NCBI RefSeq assembly: GCF_016820535.1
Contig: NZ_JADHDY010000013.1
Location: 62,001-126,000, forward strand
Direction of reading: 5' to 3'
Origin: Sporosarcina beigongshangi
GTDB lineage: Bacteria; Actinomycetota; Actinomycetes; Actinomycetales; Micrococcaceae
Length of the DNA: 64,000 bases
A program made the translations under genes and the position numbers. This document shows, one piece after another, positions 45,457 through 54,143 of the stretch. The stretch's first letter is position 1. Every line of letters starts with the position of its first letter. Under the pieces are notes generated by a model. The model saw nothing but the letters and a program-made list of their open reading frames with translations. It had not been told where the DNA came from and ran no database searches.

Positions 45457-46518
45457 TTGGCAGTCAAGCTCTCCGAGGTCGCCCGCCACGCAGGCGTGTC
45501 ACTCGCCACCGCATCACGCGTACTCAACGGTTCGAGCCGCACCCCTGCGGCAGGCATTTCCGAGAAGGTGAAGGCTGCGGCCGCTGAACTTGGCTACGTG
45601 GCCAACGCCCAGGCCCAGGCCCTGGCACGCCAGTCGACCGGCCTCGTGGGGCTTGTTGTCCACGACATTGCCGACCCGTATTTCTCCACCATCGCCCACG
45701 GCGTTCAGCAAGCCGCCCTGGCAGCCCGGCACCAGGTCCTGTTGGCGGGAACAGACCTGGAGTCGGATGACGACGCCCCCGGCGATGCCGAGCTCGCTGC
45801 GGTGAATGCGTTCATTTCATATCGCACCGATGCCATCATTCTGGCCGCCTCCCGCCTGCTGGAGGAGGATCCCCGCCTCAGCAAGGCCTTGGCACAATAC
45901 ATCGCCAACGGCGGACGCGTGGTGACCATCGGCGCAACCGAAATTCCGAAGGCACAGGTGCTGGGTGTTGACAACCACGACGGCGCCGCCTCATTGGTTG
46001 GTGCACTGCTGGAACGCGGTCGCCGGCGCTTCGCCATCCTCGCCGGGCCGCATGACCGCAATACGGCACGTGTTCGCGTCGCCGGCTTCAACAAGGGCCT
46101 GGCCGAAGCGGGGCTTGAGCCGCTTGCCGTTGTGCATGGCGCTTTCACCAGCCAGGGCGGCTACGACGCCACACTTGAACTCCTCGACGCAGACGCGGGA
46201 AAGTTGATCGGGGTCGGGCAACCCGGAGTGGCCGGGGACAGCGGGCCAGTGTGCATCCTTGCGGCCAACGACGTCATGGCCCTGGGCGCCATGGCCGCCC
46301 TGCGGTCCCGCGGGCTCAACATTCCGGATGACGTGGAGGTTGCGGGATTTGATGACATCCCGACGCTGCGCGACCATTTTCCAGGACTGACGACCTATCG
46401 GCTGCCCCTCGAGGAGATGGGGAAACTGGCTGCTGAGATGGCACTCTCCCCCGCCGGACAGGCATCCCCGAACGTTTCGGGCCGGGTGGTGCTCCGCGAG
46501 AGCGCAGGCGCGCAGTAG
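45457..46518 (+). CDS. LacI-family transcriptional regulator
   Basis: 353 residues from TTG 45457 with AAGGA eight bases upstream; the frame continues leftward to 45292 but that part has no regulator-like residues. N-terminal helix-turn-helix VKLSEVARHAGVSLATASRVL (first 21 residues), hinge helix AQAQALARQSTG, and the periplasmic-binding-protein-like sensor domain ending GFDDIPTLRDHFPGLTTYRLP. Divergent from the oxidoreductase-DUF993-isomerase cassette, whose operator it probably reads. The ligand is not predictable. Confidence 0.92.
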   Translation: MAVKLSEVARHAGVSLATASRVLNGSSRTPAAGISEKVKAAAAELGYVANAQAQALARQSTGLVGLVVHDIADPYFSTIAHGVQQAALAARHQVLLAGTDLESDDDAPGDAELAAVNAFISYRTDAIILAASRLLEEDPRLSKALAQYIANGGRVVTIGATEIPKAQVLGVDNHDGAASLVGALLERGRRRFAILAGPHDRNTARVRVAGFNKGLAEAGLEPLAVVHGAFTSQGGYDATLELLDADAGKLIGVGQPGVAGDSGPVCILAANDVMALGAMAALRSRGLNIPDDVEVAGFDDIPTLRDHFPGLTTYRLPLEEMGKLAAEMALSPAGQASPNVSGRVVLRESAGAQ

Positions 46519-46575
46519 TCGAACCGGCGCAGGCCGCGATCATGGCCGACTGCAGCACCGGTGGCGGGGATGCGG

Positions 46576-46581
46576 CATAAT
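46576..46581 (+). promoter_or_regulatory. -10 box of the PPOX-family gene
   Basis: CATAAT ends six bases before ATG 46588; no Shine-Dalgarno is visible. Confidence 0.5.
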
Positions 46582-46587
46582 CACAGC

Positions 46588-47010
46588 ATGACTACTGAAG
46601 AGCAGCCCGGACAAAATATGACCGCCGAGGATGCCTGGCGCTTCCTTGAACATTCTCGTTTTGGACGACTTGCCGTCAGCGTGGCCAATGAGCCCGACAT
46701 CTTCCCCATCAACTACCTGGCGCACGACGGCATGTTGCTCATTCGAACGAACCCGGGCACCAAGCTGGCCGAACTGACGATCAATAGTTCAGTCGCCTTT
46801 GAGATTGACGGCCTGGCGGAGGACGAGGCTTGGAGTGTTGTACTGAAGGGCACAGCCCGGGTGCTGGAGTCCCAGCGTGAAATTGACGCAGCCAGCGAAC
46901 TGCCGCTGGCCCCTTGGCTGAAGACCCTCAAGTACACCTTCGTTGAAATCACGCCCACCAGCGTCCGCGGCGTCCGGTTCAAACTGGGAACGGAGCCCGA
47001 TCGGTACTGA
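46588..47010 (+). CDS. Pyridoxamine 5'-phosphate oxidase-related flavin/F420-binding protein
   Basis: 140 residues, split-barrel fold: CYELL-like opening AWRFLEHSRFGRLAVSVANEPDIFPINYLAHDGMLLIRT, then AFEIDGLAEDEAWSVVLKGTARVL. Small actinobacterial members bind FMN, F420 or heme; the cofactor cannot be told from sequence. The ATG at 46588 is chosen over GTG 46561 because CATAAT lies exactly six bases upstream. It stands alone between lacI and the HNH gene. Confidence 0.88.
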   Translation: MTTEEQPGQNMTAEDAWRFLEHSRFGRLAVSVANEPDIFPINYLAHDGMLLIRTNPGTKLAELTINSSVAFEIDGLAEDEAWSVVLKGTARVLESQREIDAASELPLAPWLKTLKYTFVEITPTSVRGVRFKLGTEPDRY

Positions 47011-47105
47011 CCACGACCAGACCGCAGCCGTGGTCCGACAGCCCAGCAGGCCTTCTGCAAAGGCCGCTTTCGGGAGATGCCTCTCGAACGACGCATGCGG
47101 GCGGG

Positions 47106-49607
47106 TCAGGCAGCAAGGCCCAGGTAGGGGTGGCGGAGCGCATGTTCCACCGCCAACTGGTTGAGCACCTCGTCGGCCTCCGTATCGGATGTTAGTTCTG
47201 CCGGAGGCTCCGGCATGTTGCCTGCATCCTCATCCCAGCCGCAGTCACCTTCATTGACCAATTCCGCAAGCCGCGATGCGATTTCCGGCACCAGCGGTCC
47301 GGACTGGCCGGCATCCCTGTTTCCACCGCCCAGTCCGGCGCAATCACCATCCCGGCCGCCATCGGCAACCTCATCTGGCATTTCCGGATTCCGCGGCATC
47401 TGGGCCGTCGGAGTTCCACCCTGCTGAGTCAGAACGCCATCTATGTACGTCCTCATCCACTCGGGGTATGCCGGGGGCTGCAATTCTTGTGGCTCCGGCG
47501 GGCAGTAACGCCCGGAAGGGGACGTCCAGGAGATCCTGCCGCTTTCCTCCATGGTGGGGGTCCAGCCCCGCATTGCCAGGGTTTGACGTTCAGGCTCGGC
47601 CAGGCAACGCGGCCTGCCGTACCTGTCCTTGTCGTCCTTGTAGTGCTTCAAGATGTGGTGGTGGGCGCACAAGCACTCGAGGTTGTTGTAAATGGAAAGA
47701 CCACCTGTTTCAAACCTCTTGATATGGTCAACGTCGCAATTGACTGCCTTGGCCATGCAACCGGGGAATTGGCAGTACTCGTCTCGAATGCGGAGCATGG
47801 TTCGCATGGCCTGCGTGACCCTGTAGCGCTCAGGCGCAATATCGAGTGGAGTGTTGGCGATCGGGTCGACAAGAACACGGAGGAAGCTTGGCGATTGGGC
47901 CGCCAGATGCTTGGCCACCTCCATGCTCATGGGACCCACCCCCTCCATCCATGCTGGCTCATTGGTGTGACCCAGCATGGACAGCGCCGGAATGAGAACG
48001 ACGGGAAGAATATGCGGCAATGTTGGCCAGGGCTCGCCCGCAGCGGTCATGGGGCCGGACTGAATGGCCTGCCCGGCTTCACCGGGGCTGCCCGCTTCAC
48101 CAGTTGCCGAGGGGTCGGCTGGCCCAAAACTTGCACCCCTGACTGCGGTTCCGGCGGGACTGATCATGGGGAGCTGCGCGGTGGGGTGCCAGTCAGGTTC
48201 ATTGCGCGGATCGGGCTCACTAAATGATGGATCCCGATAATTCGGGTCCTCAAATAGTGGCAACTGCCATGGATAGAACGCCGTTCCATAGCGTTTTGGA
48301 TCCGGATAATCCCCCTCCCCATACGGAAGCGGTTCAGGAGCAGCAGGCAATTTGTCGGGCGCGGGAATCGACACTCCGGATGGACCCGGACCGGTTTCGG
48401 GCGCGGCCGAAGCAGCCGATGGTTGCACGGGCTCGGCTGCCTGGACATCGCCAGCCCCATTCCCAGAAACACCTTGGACCGGCCCTGACAGGGCCTGGGC
48501 CGCGGCTGTTTTCGCATTGGGTTCAGGCGCCGGTACATGGTCAGAACCCACCCCGGGAACCTGTTTGAGTGCACCATCCGGCCCCTCCCCGCGTGCCGGA
48601 TCGGGCGCGGGGGCGTGGATGCCGTTCTGGCCCAAGCTTTGCCCGAGGAGCAGTGCCGAAGCAATGTCGGCACGCAACTGCGTGACAGTGCGAGCCTCAT
48701 GTGGGCCCCGGGCCGCCTGGGCAGTGTAGGTGCATTGGTCCCAAATGGCTTCGATGGTGGGGGCGGGCGCATACAGGCTCATCCACGACATGCCGTCCTG
48801 TCCGCGATTGACCCGAAGGTTTCTGTCCGCGTACGCCCGCTTGGTGCGAGGAGTGATTGTCTCCGGGTGGCTGCGCTCGCGCATGCGCCGTGCCGTGGAG
48901 CGGAAACTGCCCAGTGTCCTTCGTTCAGCCTGGACCAGAAGCCGCCGTTCAAAGGCGTCGACTGCCTCCTGTGGCAGTCCGGCACCACGCAGCAAGCTGG
49001 TTTCCTCCGCAATCACCACGGCGTGATCCCAGCCAAGTGCTCCACTGGACATGAGAGCCATGGTTTCCGGCAGCTGCCGCACGATATCCACAGACTGCTC
49101 CACGAACCGCCGGGCCGCCCCCTCAGAGACGTGGAGAATAACGGCCAACTCGGCACAAACTTGGTCGACGGAACATCCCCGCTGCCACGAATCAAGGTTG
49201 AGGAGCCCTCCTTCCAGCACCGCGGCGGCCTCCAGCCGTTCAATCATGACGGCAATCAATGCAGCACTCTTGTTCTGGTGCCGCCGCAGGGCTGCGACAG
49301 CATCACCACAGGCGTCCATCAACTCCCGAACCCCGTCCAACTGGGATTCGACCTGCCTCGAGGGCGTGTCTTGGCCCCGAGTTGCCCTGCCGCCCGACGG
49401 CGGACTGTCCGGCGAAGTGCCGCCCGGCCGGGAAACACCCGAAGCCTGGGCCCTGGGCTCCGGAAGGGCCGGCAGATCGGCAAGGCCCTCCATGTGGGTG
49501 GCGAGTGGTTCAATGACAGGAAAGGCAAGCGCATCAATCAGGTCCGCCACATTGGCTGTGGTGGATGCGACATCCCGATCCATCGGGAACTCCTGCGAAT
49601 TGCCCAT
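47106..49607 (-). CDS. DUF222/HNH endonuclease-type protein (13E12-like)
   Basis: 833 residues from ATG 49607, supported by an ideal promoter whose expected transcription start is that A. DUF222 region (ERLEAAAVLEGGLLNLDSWQRGCSVDQVCAELAVIL, then VNRGQDGMSWMSLYAPAP, about residues 100-360). A ~200-residue Pro/Ala/Gly-rich low-complexity insert follows. The C-terminal HNH domain comes last, with RDEYCQFPGC...CDVDHIKRFETGGLSIYNNLECLCAHHHILKH. The HNH residues are intact. Function in such proteins is unproven; they occur in many copies in actinobacterial genomes. The insert makes it longer than usual. Confidence 0.9.
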   Translation of the reverse strand: MGNSQEFPMDRDVASTTANVADLIDALAFPVIEPLATHMEGLADLPALPEPRAQASGVSRPGGTSPDSPPSGGRATRGQDTPSRQVESQLDGVRELMDACGDAVAALRRHQNKSAALIAVMIERLEAAAVLEGGLLNLDSWQRGCSVDQVCAELAVILHVSEGAARRFVEQSVDIVRQLPETMALMSSGALGWDHAVVIAEETSLLRGAGLPQEAVDAFERRLLVQAERRTLGSFRSTARRMRERSHPETITPRTKRAYADRNLRVNRGQDGMSWMSLYAPAPTIEAIWDQCTYTAQAARGPHEARTVTQLRADIASALLLGQSLGQNGIHAPAPDPARGEGPDGALKQVPGVGSDHVPAPEPNAKTAAAQALSGPVQGVSGNGAGDVQAAEPVQPSAASAAPETGPGPSGVSIPAPDKLPAAPEPLPYGEGDYPDPKRYGTAFYPWQLPLFEDPNYRDPSFSEPDPRNEPDWHPTAQLPMISPAGTAVRGASFGPADPSATGEAGSPGEAGQAIQSGPMTAAGEPWPTLPHILPVVLIPALSMLGHTNEPAWMEGVGPMSMEVAKHLAAQSPSFLRVLVDPIANTPLDIAPERYRVTQAMRTMLRIRDEYCQFPGCMAKAVNCDVDHIKRFETGGLSIYNNLECLCAHHHILKHYKDDKDRYGRPRCLAEPERQTLAMRGWTPTMEESGRISWTSPSGRYCPPEPQELQPPAYPEWMRTYIDGVLTQQGGTPTAQMPRNPEMPDEVADGGRDGDCAGLGGGNRDAGQSGPLVPEIASRLAELVNEGDCGWDEDAGNMPEPPAELTSDTEADEVLNQLAVEHALRHPYLGLAA

Positions 49608-49613
49608 AACACA

Positions 49614-49642
49614 ATAATAGTACGTTAGTTTCCGAAGTTCAA
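49614..49642 (-). promoter_or_regulatory. Consensus promoter of the HNH gene
   Basis: -35 TTGAAC (49637-49642), exactly 17-base spacer, -10 TATTAT (49614-49619), then six bases to ATG 49607. It resembles a strong housekeeping-sigma promoter with a leaderless message. Confidence 0.8.
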
Positions 49643-49852
49643 CCTTTTTGATCAAGTTATAGTACAATTCTTCTAATTGACTCTCGCCCTGTGAAAGGAG
49701 TGTTGGCGCTGGAAGCCGGGGCCCGACGTCGTGCATGGAGAATCCCGGCATCAAACAATCCCGATATACGTTGCACAGCTCTCCCAAGGCCTGGATGACC
49801 GGAGTTCGGCGATAAGCTGGAGGCGATCACCCACCATCCTTGGAGCTCCCCC

Positions 49853-50848
49853 ATGACCTCGCGCAGTTCGTCCTCACCGTCCGGACCCGGCCACGCGCCG
49901 AGAAAGACAGACGTCGGCGCGACCAGCCCGCTCGATGGCAAGGACAGCGCCCTGGCTGCCCGGGCCACCGACGAATCATGGCGTTCCACGCTGCTGCGGT
50001 ACTACTCGCTGACCAAACCGCGGGTCCTGTACGGCAACGTCCTCACCGCGGCGGCCGGGTTCCTGTTTGCGAGCCCGGGGCACATCGGCTGGCTGGCATT
50101 CCTCGCCGTCTGCATCGGCACAACCCTCGTAATCGGCTCGGCTTGTGTGCTCAACAACGTGCTGGACCGCGACATCGACACAGTCATGGCCCGCACCAAG
50201 AAGCGCGCCACCGTGACAGGTGGAGTGGGGGCTCGGAACGCGATCATCTACTCCACGTTGTTGTTCCTGGGCGGAATGGCGGTCCTGGTGGCGTGGACAA
50301 ACCCTTTGGTGGTGGCCGTGGGTGCGGGCGGATTCCTGGCCTATGTGGTTCTGTACGGGATGCTCGCCAAGCGGCTCTCGATCCACGGGACATTGGTGGG
50401 CAGCGTCTCCGGCGCGGCACCCATCCTTGGCGGCTATGTGGGCGCCAGCAACATGCTCGACGCCGGCGCAGCCATTGCGTTCCTCATCCTGTTCTTCTGG
50501 CAGATGCCGGCGTTTTACTCCATCTCGGTATACCGGCGCGACGAATACGCCCGGGCAAACGTCCCAGTCATCTCGGTGGTCCGCGGCATCCCCAACACCG
50601 TGGTGCAGATTCTTGTCTATACGGTTGTCTTTGTTGCGGTGTCGCTGTTGCCCCAACCGTTTGGCTACACGGGCTGGAGCTACACAGTAGTCATGGGCCT
50701 GCTGGGCGCCGGGTGGATCGCAATGGCGGTGCGGGGCTTGCGCGCCGCCGGCAACTACGACCATTGGGCCCACCTCATGTTCCGCTACGCGATCATCATG
50801 ATGTGCGCCATCTCCGTCATGCTTGCTGTGGGTCCCCGCCTGCCCTAA
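49853..50848 (+). CDS. ctaB: Protoheme IX farnesyltransferase (heme O synthase)
   Basis: 331-residue UbiA-family prenyltransferase with about eight membrane helices. The prenyl-diphosphate motif NNVLDRDIDTVMARTKKR (residues 101-118) and the second Asp motif in FYSISVYRRDEYARANVPV are present. Converts heme B to heme O for terminal oxidases. The first ~45 residues are Ser/Gly-rich and cytoplasmic. GGAG lies seven bases before the ATG. No other cytochrome oxidase genes adjoin it. Confidence 0.95.
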   Translation: MTSRSSSSPSGPGHAPRKTDVGATSPLDGKDSALAARATDESWRSTLLRYYSLTKPRVLYGNVLTAAAGFLFASPGHIGWLAFLAVCIGTTLVIGSACVLNNVLDRDIDTVMARTKKRATVTGGVGARNAIIYSTLLFLGGMAVLVAWTNPLVVAVGAGGFLAYVVLYGMLAKRLSIHGTLVGSVSGAAPILGGYVGASNMLDAGAAIAFLILFFWQMPAFYSISVYRRDEYARANVPVISVVRGIPNTVVQILVYTVVFVAVSLLPQPFGYTGWSYTVVMGLLGAGWIAMAVRGLRAAGNYDHWAHLMFRYAIIMMCAISVMLAVGPRLP

Positions 50849-51016
50849 CGCGGATCCGGCCGGGCGCTGCCAAGCACGACGGCGCACCGCGCCTTGGGTG
50901 CCGACTGCGCCACCGCGGCGGGTGCTCCTCCAACACCCTGACAGATGTCCTGCCGCAGGTGTTGGGCGTACGATCAACACACGGACGCTGGGAAGAATAG
51001 CACCAAGGAGAACGCC

Positions 51017-51634
51017 ATGGGAACCATTTGTGTTGACATGTTCATCACCCTCGACGGCGTCTACCAGGGCCCGGGAGGCCCCGACGAAGACCGCAGCGGC
51101 GGCTTCGATTTGGGCGGCTGGCAGGGAGCCTACATGGACGAAGAGTCGGGCCGTGCCATCAGTGCGGGCATCGACGGCATGGATGCCCTGCTGCTGGGCC
51201 GGCGCACCTACGACATTTTCGCCGGATACTGGCCGGCACTGGGCGACAGCAACCCCATTGCCGCAAAGTTCAACGCACTGCCGAAGTTCGTGGTGTCTCA
51301 CTTGCCGGCGGCCCCCGCATGGAAAGGCACCACGGCACTCACCAGCATGGACGGCGTGGCCGGCCTCAAGGGGCAGTTCGAGAACATCCACGTGGTTGGC
51401 AGCGGCGTGCTGGCCCGTGCGCTGCTCGACGCAGGTCTGGCCGACCGGCTCACGCTGTTCATGTACCCGTTGACACTGGGCCGGGGCAGGCGGCTGTTCG
51501 ACGGGGAAACCGGTGTGCCCGCAGCATTTTCCCTGGCCCAGCCGCCGAAAGCCTTCCCCAAGGGCTGCGTGTCCCTCGTCTACGACCGCACGGGTGCCCC
51601 GGTCACGGGCATCGACATGGGCCGGATGGGCTGA
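51017..51634 (+). CDS. RibD C-terminal / dihydrofolate-reductase-like protein
   Basis: 205 residues of the RibD_C fold: FITLDGVYQGPGG, DALLLGRRTYDIFAGYWP, and the NADPH loop IHVVGSGVLARALLDAGLADRLTLF. Solitary members act as reductases of unknown substrate. AAGGAG is seven bases before ATG 51017; the open frame starts earlier at 50945 but lacks a site. It converges on helR with one base between stops. The 168 bases upstream contain TACGAT near 50970 and nothing else recognised. Confidence 0.88.
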   Translation: MGTICVDMFITLDGVYQGPGGPDEDRSGGFDLGGWQGAYMDEESGRAISAGIDGMDALLLGRRTYDIFAGYWPALGDSNPIAAKFNALPKFVVSHLPAAPAWKGTTALTSMDGVAGLKGQFENIHVVGSGVLARALLDAGLADRLTLFMYPLTLGRGRRLFDGETGVPAAFSLAQPPKAFPKGCVSLVYDRTGAPVTGIDMGRMG

Positions 51635-51635
51635 A

Positions 51636-54026
51636 TCAAGCCAGCACCACCAGTTCCTGCACCGCCCGGGTCATGGCCACGTAGCGGTCAACGGCGCGGG
51701 TCGTGCCACCAGCACCAGCACCAGCACCAAAGGATTCAGGCTGCAACAGCACCACCAGGTCGAATTCCAGCCCCTTGGCCAGCACGGGCGTCAGGGTGCG
51801 CACGCGCGAACCGTCTGGACGTGTGCTTGTACCCTCGGCGCCGATGATGCAGACAGTGCCCTGAGCGTGGGCGGCCAGCCAGCCGTCCACCACGGACGCC
51901 AGCTCAGACATGGCGCCGTGGCGCACTGGCAGGCCGCTGTTCCGGATGGACGTGGGCACATTGGCGTCCGGCATCGCCTCCCGGATCACCGGCGCCGCCT
52001 CCTCCATGACCTCCCGCGGCGTGCGGTAATTGACGCCAAGGCCGGCCAGCGACACATCGCCCAGTCCCACCCGGGCCAGCCTCTCCCCCCACGATTCCGC
52101 AAAGCCGCCCCTCGCCTGCGCCCGGTCCCCCACCACCGTGAAGCTGCGCGACGGACACCGCGCCAACAGCATCTGCCACTGCGCATCGCTGAGTTCCTGG
52201 GCCTCGTCCACCACAATGTGCGCGAACGGCCCGGCCAGCGCGTCCGGTTCCGGCACGGGCACGGCCTCCTGCCCCAGCAGCTTGCCCGACATGTCGCCCC
52301 CGCGCAGCGAGGTCATGACCAGCAGCTCGGAGTCATCCGCGGCGATCAGTTCCTCCACCACCGTGTCCATCAACTCCTTTTCGGCACGCACGACGGCGCG
52401 CTGCCGCCGCTTGCGCTGTTCTTCCTCCGGGTCGCCGAGCCGCCTCTTCGCAGCATCCAACAGGGGCAGGTCTTCGACAGTCCATGCCGCGGGATTCGCC
52501 CGTTGCAGAAGGCCAACCTCATCACGGTTCAGCCAGGGTGCGCACAACCGCAGGTATGCGGGAACCCGCCACAGGTCGCCCACAATGTCAGTGTGCTCCA
52601 GCAGCGGCCAGGCCCGGTTCAAGGTTTCCGCCAGCGCCCGGCTGCCGGCAGCGGCACGTCGGAAGGCGCCCGGGGCGGGCCGGGCGCCGTCGACCATGGA
52701 CAGGGCCGGCATTTCGCTGCCGAAGGGTTCCCGGCCCTCCTCGTCGCCCTCCACGCCGTCCGGATCCCCGCCATCGGCGCGGAACTTGGCCTCGACAATG
52801 TCCAGCAGGGCGGTCCATATCTCCCCTCGTGCCTCGTTGTGCGGAATGCCGGCCGCGGGCGCGGAGAAGGCCTCGGCCCAGTCGGCAGGGGTGAGGCTGA
52901 TGTCGGCCCACGGCGTTTCGACGAGCATGTGCCCGGCGGGCGGCTGCTCATGGAATTCAACGGCGGCGTCCAGCGCCTCAACCATGCCGATGCTCGACTT
53001 GAGGCGGGCAACATTGGGGTCCTGCTCCGGTGCGGCCGCGGCACCCTCGGGGAGCAGGTGGCGCAGCGTGCAGCTTTGCACGCCGTCCTCGCCCAGGCTG
53101 GGCAGCACATCGGCGACGTAGTTGAGGAAGGGCTGGTGCGGGCCGACAAAAAGCACTCCGCCCGGGTGTCTGCCCACGCTCGCGTCGGCGTAGATCAGGT
53201 AGGCGGCCCTGTGGAGCGCCACGACCGTCTTGCCGGTGCCGGGACCGCCGTCGACCACCAGGGTGCCGCGGGACGGCGCCCGGATGATGGCGTCCTGGTC
53301 GGCGGCGATGGTGCCGAGGACGTCGTGCATGGTGGTGGCCCGGCTGCCGCCAAGGCTGGCGATGAACGCCGACAGGTCCTCCAGCGCAGCGTCCGAAGGG
53401 GCGTTGGCGCCGGCGGCACCACTGGTTCCGGAGGCGCCGTCGAGGGTGAACCGCTCATCCCAGTAGTCGGTGATGAACCCCTGCGACCAGCGGTAGCGGC
53501 GGCGCCCGGCCAGGCCCATGGGGTTGGCGTGGCTGGCACCGAAAAATGGTTCGGCGGCCGGCGCCCGCCAGTCGGTGAGCAGGCTGCCGCCTGCTGCACC
53601 GGTGAGGCCGAAACGGCCGATGTACAAGGGGGCTGCCCCGTCGGCGGGGTCGATCCGGCCCAGGCATGCATCCAGGCCGAACCGTTCGAGGGCACGCAGG
53701 CGGGAGGACAGGCGGCGGACCTCGACATCCCGTTCCACGGCCTCCTGCCCCATCCTGACCGGCTCCTTCCGGACTGCTTCGAGCCGGTCGGACAGCCGGC
53801 GCCGGGCCTGCGCGAGCGACTCGGACATGGCGGCAAAATGGAGCTCGTCGGAGGCCGTCAGGGCCGGGTGCGCCTTGGCTGCCCTGTCGGCTGGAAGCCG
53901 GAACGGGCTTTCCGCCTGAGAGACGGCTGCTTCGGCGGCAGGGTCCGGTCCGTCGGGGATGCAGTGGGAGTTGGCGGTTTCACTGTGGGCAGGTTTGGTT
54001 TCGGCGGGGTGGGAGTCAGCAGCCAT
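51636..54026 (-). CDS. helR: HelR/HelD-type RNA polymerase recycling ATPase
   Basis: 796 residues from ATG 54026, chosen for GGAGG eight bases upstream; the frame extends to ATG 54080. UvrD/Rep superfamily: Walker A DGGPGTGKT (259-267), Walker B VVDEAQELSD, motif V LAKGLEFDLVVLL, motif VI YVAMTRAVQELVVL at the very end. Between them is an acidic loop (about residues 418-433, DGGDPDGVEGDEEG), the place where class II HelD proteins carry the primary-channel loop that reaches the polymerase active site. In Streptomyces and mycobacteria HelR dislodges rifamycins from RNA polymerase. A rifamycin-associated element sits upstream. Confidence 0.9.
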   Translation of the reverse strand: MAADSHPAETKPAHSETANSHCIPDGPDPAAEAAVSQAESPFRLPADRAAKAHPALTASDELHFAAMSESLAQARRRLSDRLEAVRKEPVRMGQEAVERDVEVRRLSSRLRALERFGLDACLGRIDPADGAAPLYIGRFGLTGAAGGSLLTDWRAPAAEPFFGASHANPMGLAGRRRYRWSQGFITDYWDERFTLDGASGTSGAAGANAPSDAALEDLSAFIASLGGSRATTMHDVLGTIAADQDAIIRAPSRGTLVVDGGPGTGKTVVALHRAAYLIYADASVGRHPGGVLFVGPHQPFLNYVADVLPSLGEDGVQSCTLRHLLPEGAAAAPEQDPNVARLKSSIGMVEALDAAVEFHEQPPAGHMLVETPWADISLTPADWAEAFSAPAAGIPHNEARGEIWTALLDIVEAKFRADGGDPDGVEGDEEGREPFGSEMPALSMVDGARPAPGAFRRAAAGSRALAETLNRAWPLLEHTDIVGDLWRVPAYLRLCAPWLNRDEVGLLQRANPAAWTVEDLPLLDAAKRRLGDPEEEQRKRRQRAVVRAEKELMDTVVEELIAADDSELLVMTSLRGGDMSGKLLGQEAVPVPEPDALAGPFAHIVVDEAQELSDAQWQMLLARCPSRSFTVVGDRAQARGGFAESWGERLARVGLGDVSLAGLGVNYRTPREVMEEAAPVIREAMPDANVPTSIRNSGLPVRHGAMSELASVVDGWLAAHAQGTVCIIGAEGTSTRPDGSRVRTLTPVLAKGLEFDLVVLLQPESFGAGAGAGGTTRAVDRYVAMTRAVQELVVLA

Positions 54027-54091
54027 GTCCAGGGCCTCCATCATGATTTCGCTCGGGTTTTCTTCGGTGCAGCCACCCATTGTGCGCCCTT

Positions 54092-54118
54092 CAGGGGGCC
54101 TTGCGGCAAGGCCCCCTG
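54092..54118. promoter_or_regulatory. Rifamycin-associated element (RAE)-like palindrome
   Basis: 27-base near-perfect inverted repeat, 13-bp arms around one central base; the core on the plus strand reads GGGGCCTTGCGGCAAGGCCC. From memory this matches the RAE found upstream of rph, rox and helR genes in rifamycin-resistant actinomycetes. It lies 65 bases before the helR ATG 54026 (12 before ATG 54080). Confidence 0.85.
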
Positions 54119-54143
54119 CCCGGGATAAACTGAAAATGAGGGA

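Noticed and set aside
51700-51723. CACCAG-type trinucleotide repeat
   Set aside because: Lies inside the helR coding region, giving a short Gly/Ala run near its C-terminus; ordinary low-complexity sequence, not a CRISPR or mobile repeat.
54092-54118. Palindrome considered as a terminator
   Set aside because: No T-run on either side, and position and sequence match a rifamycin-associated element upstream of helR.
51513-54128. 871-residue plus-strand frame opposite helR
   Set aside because: Antisense shadow of helR; composition Gly/Ala/Arg-rich with no domains.
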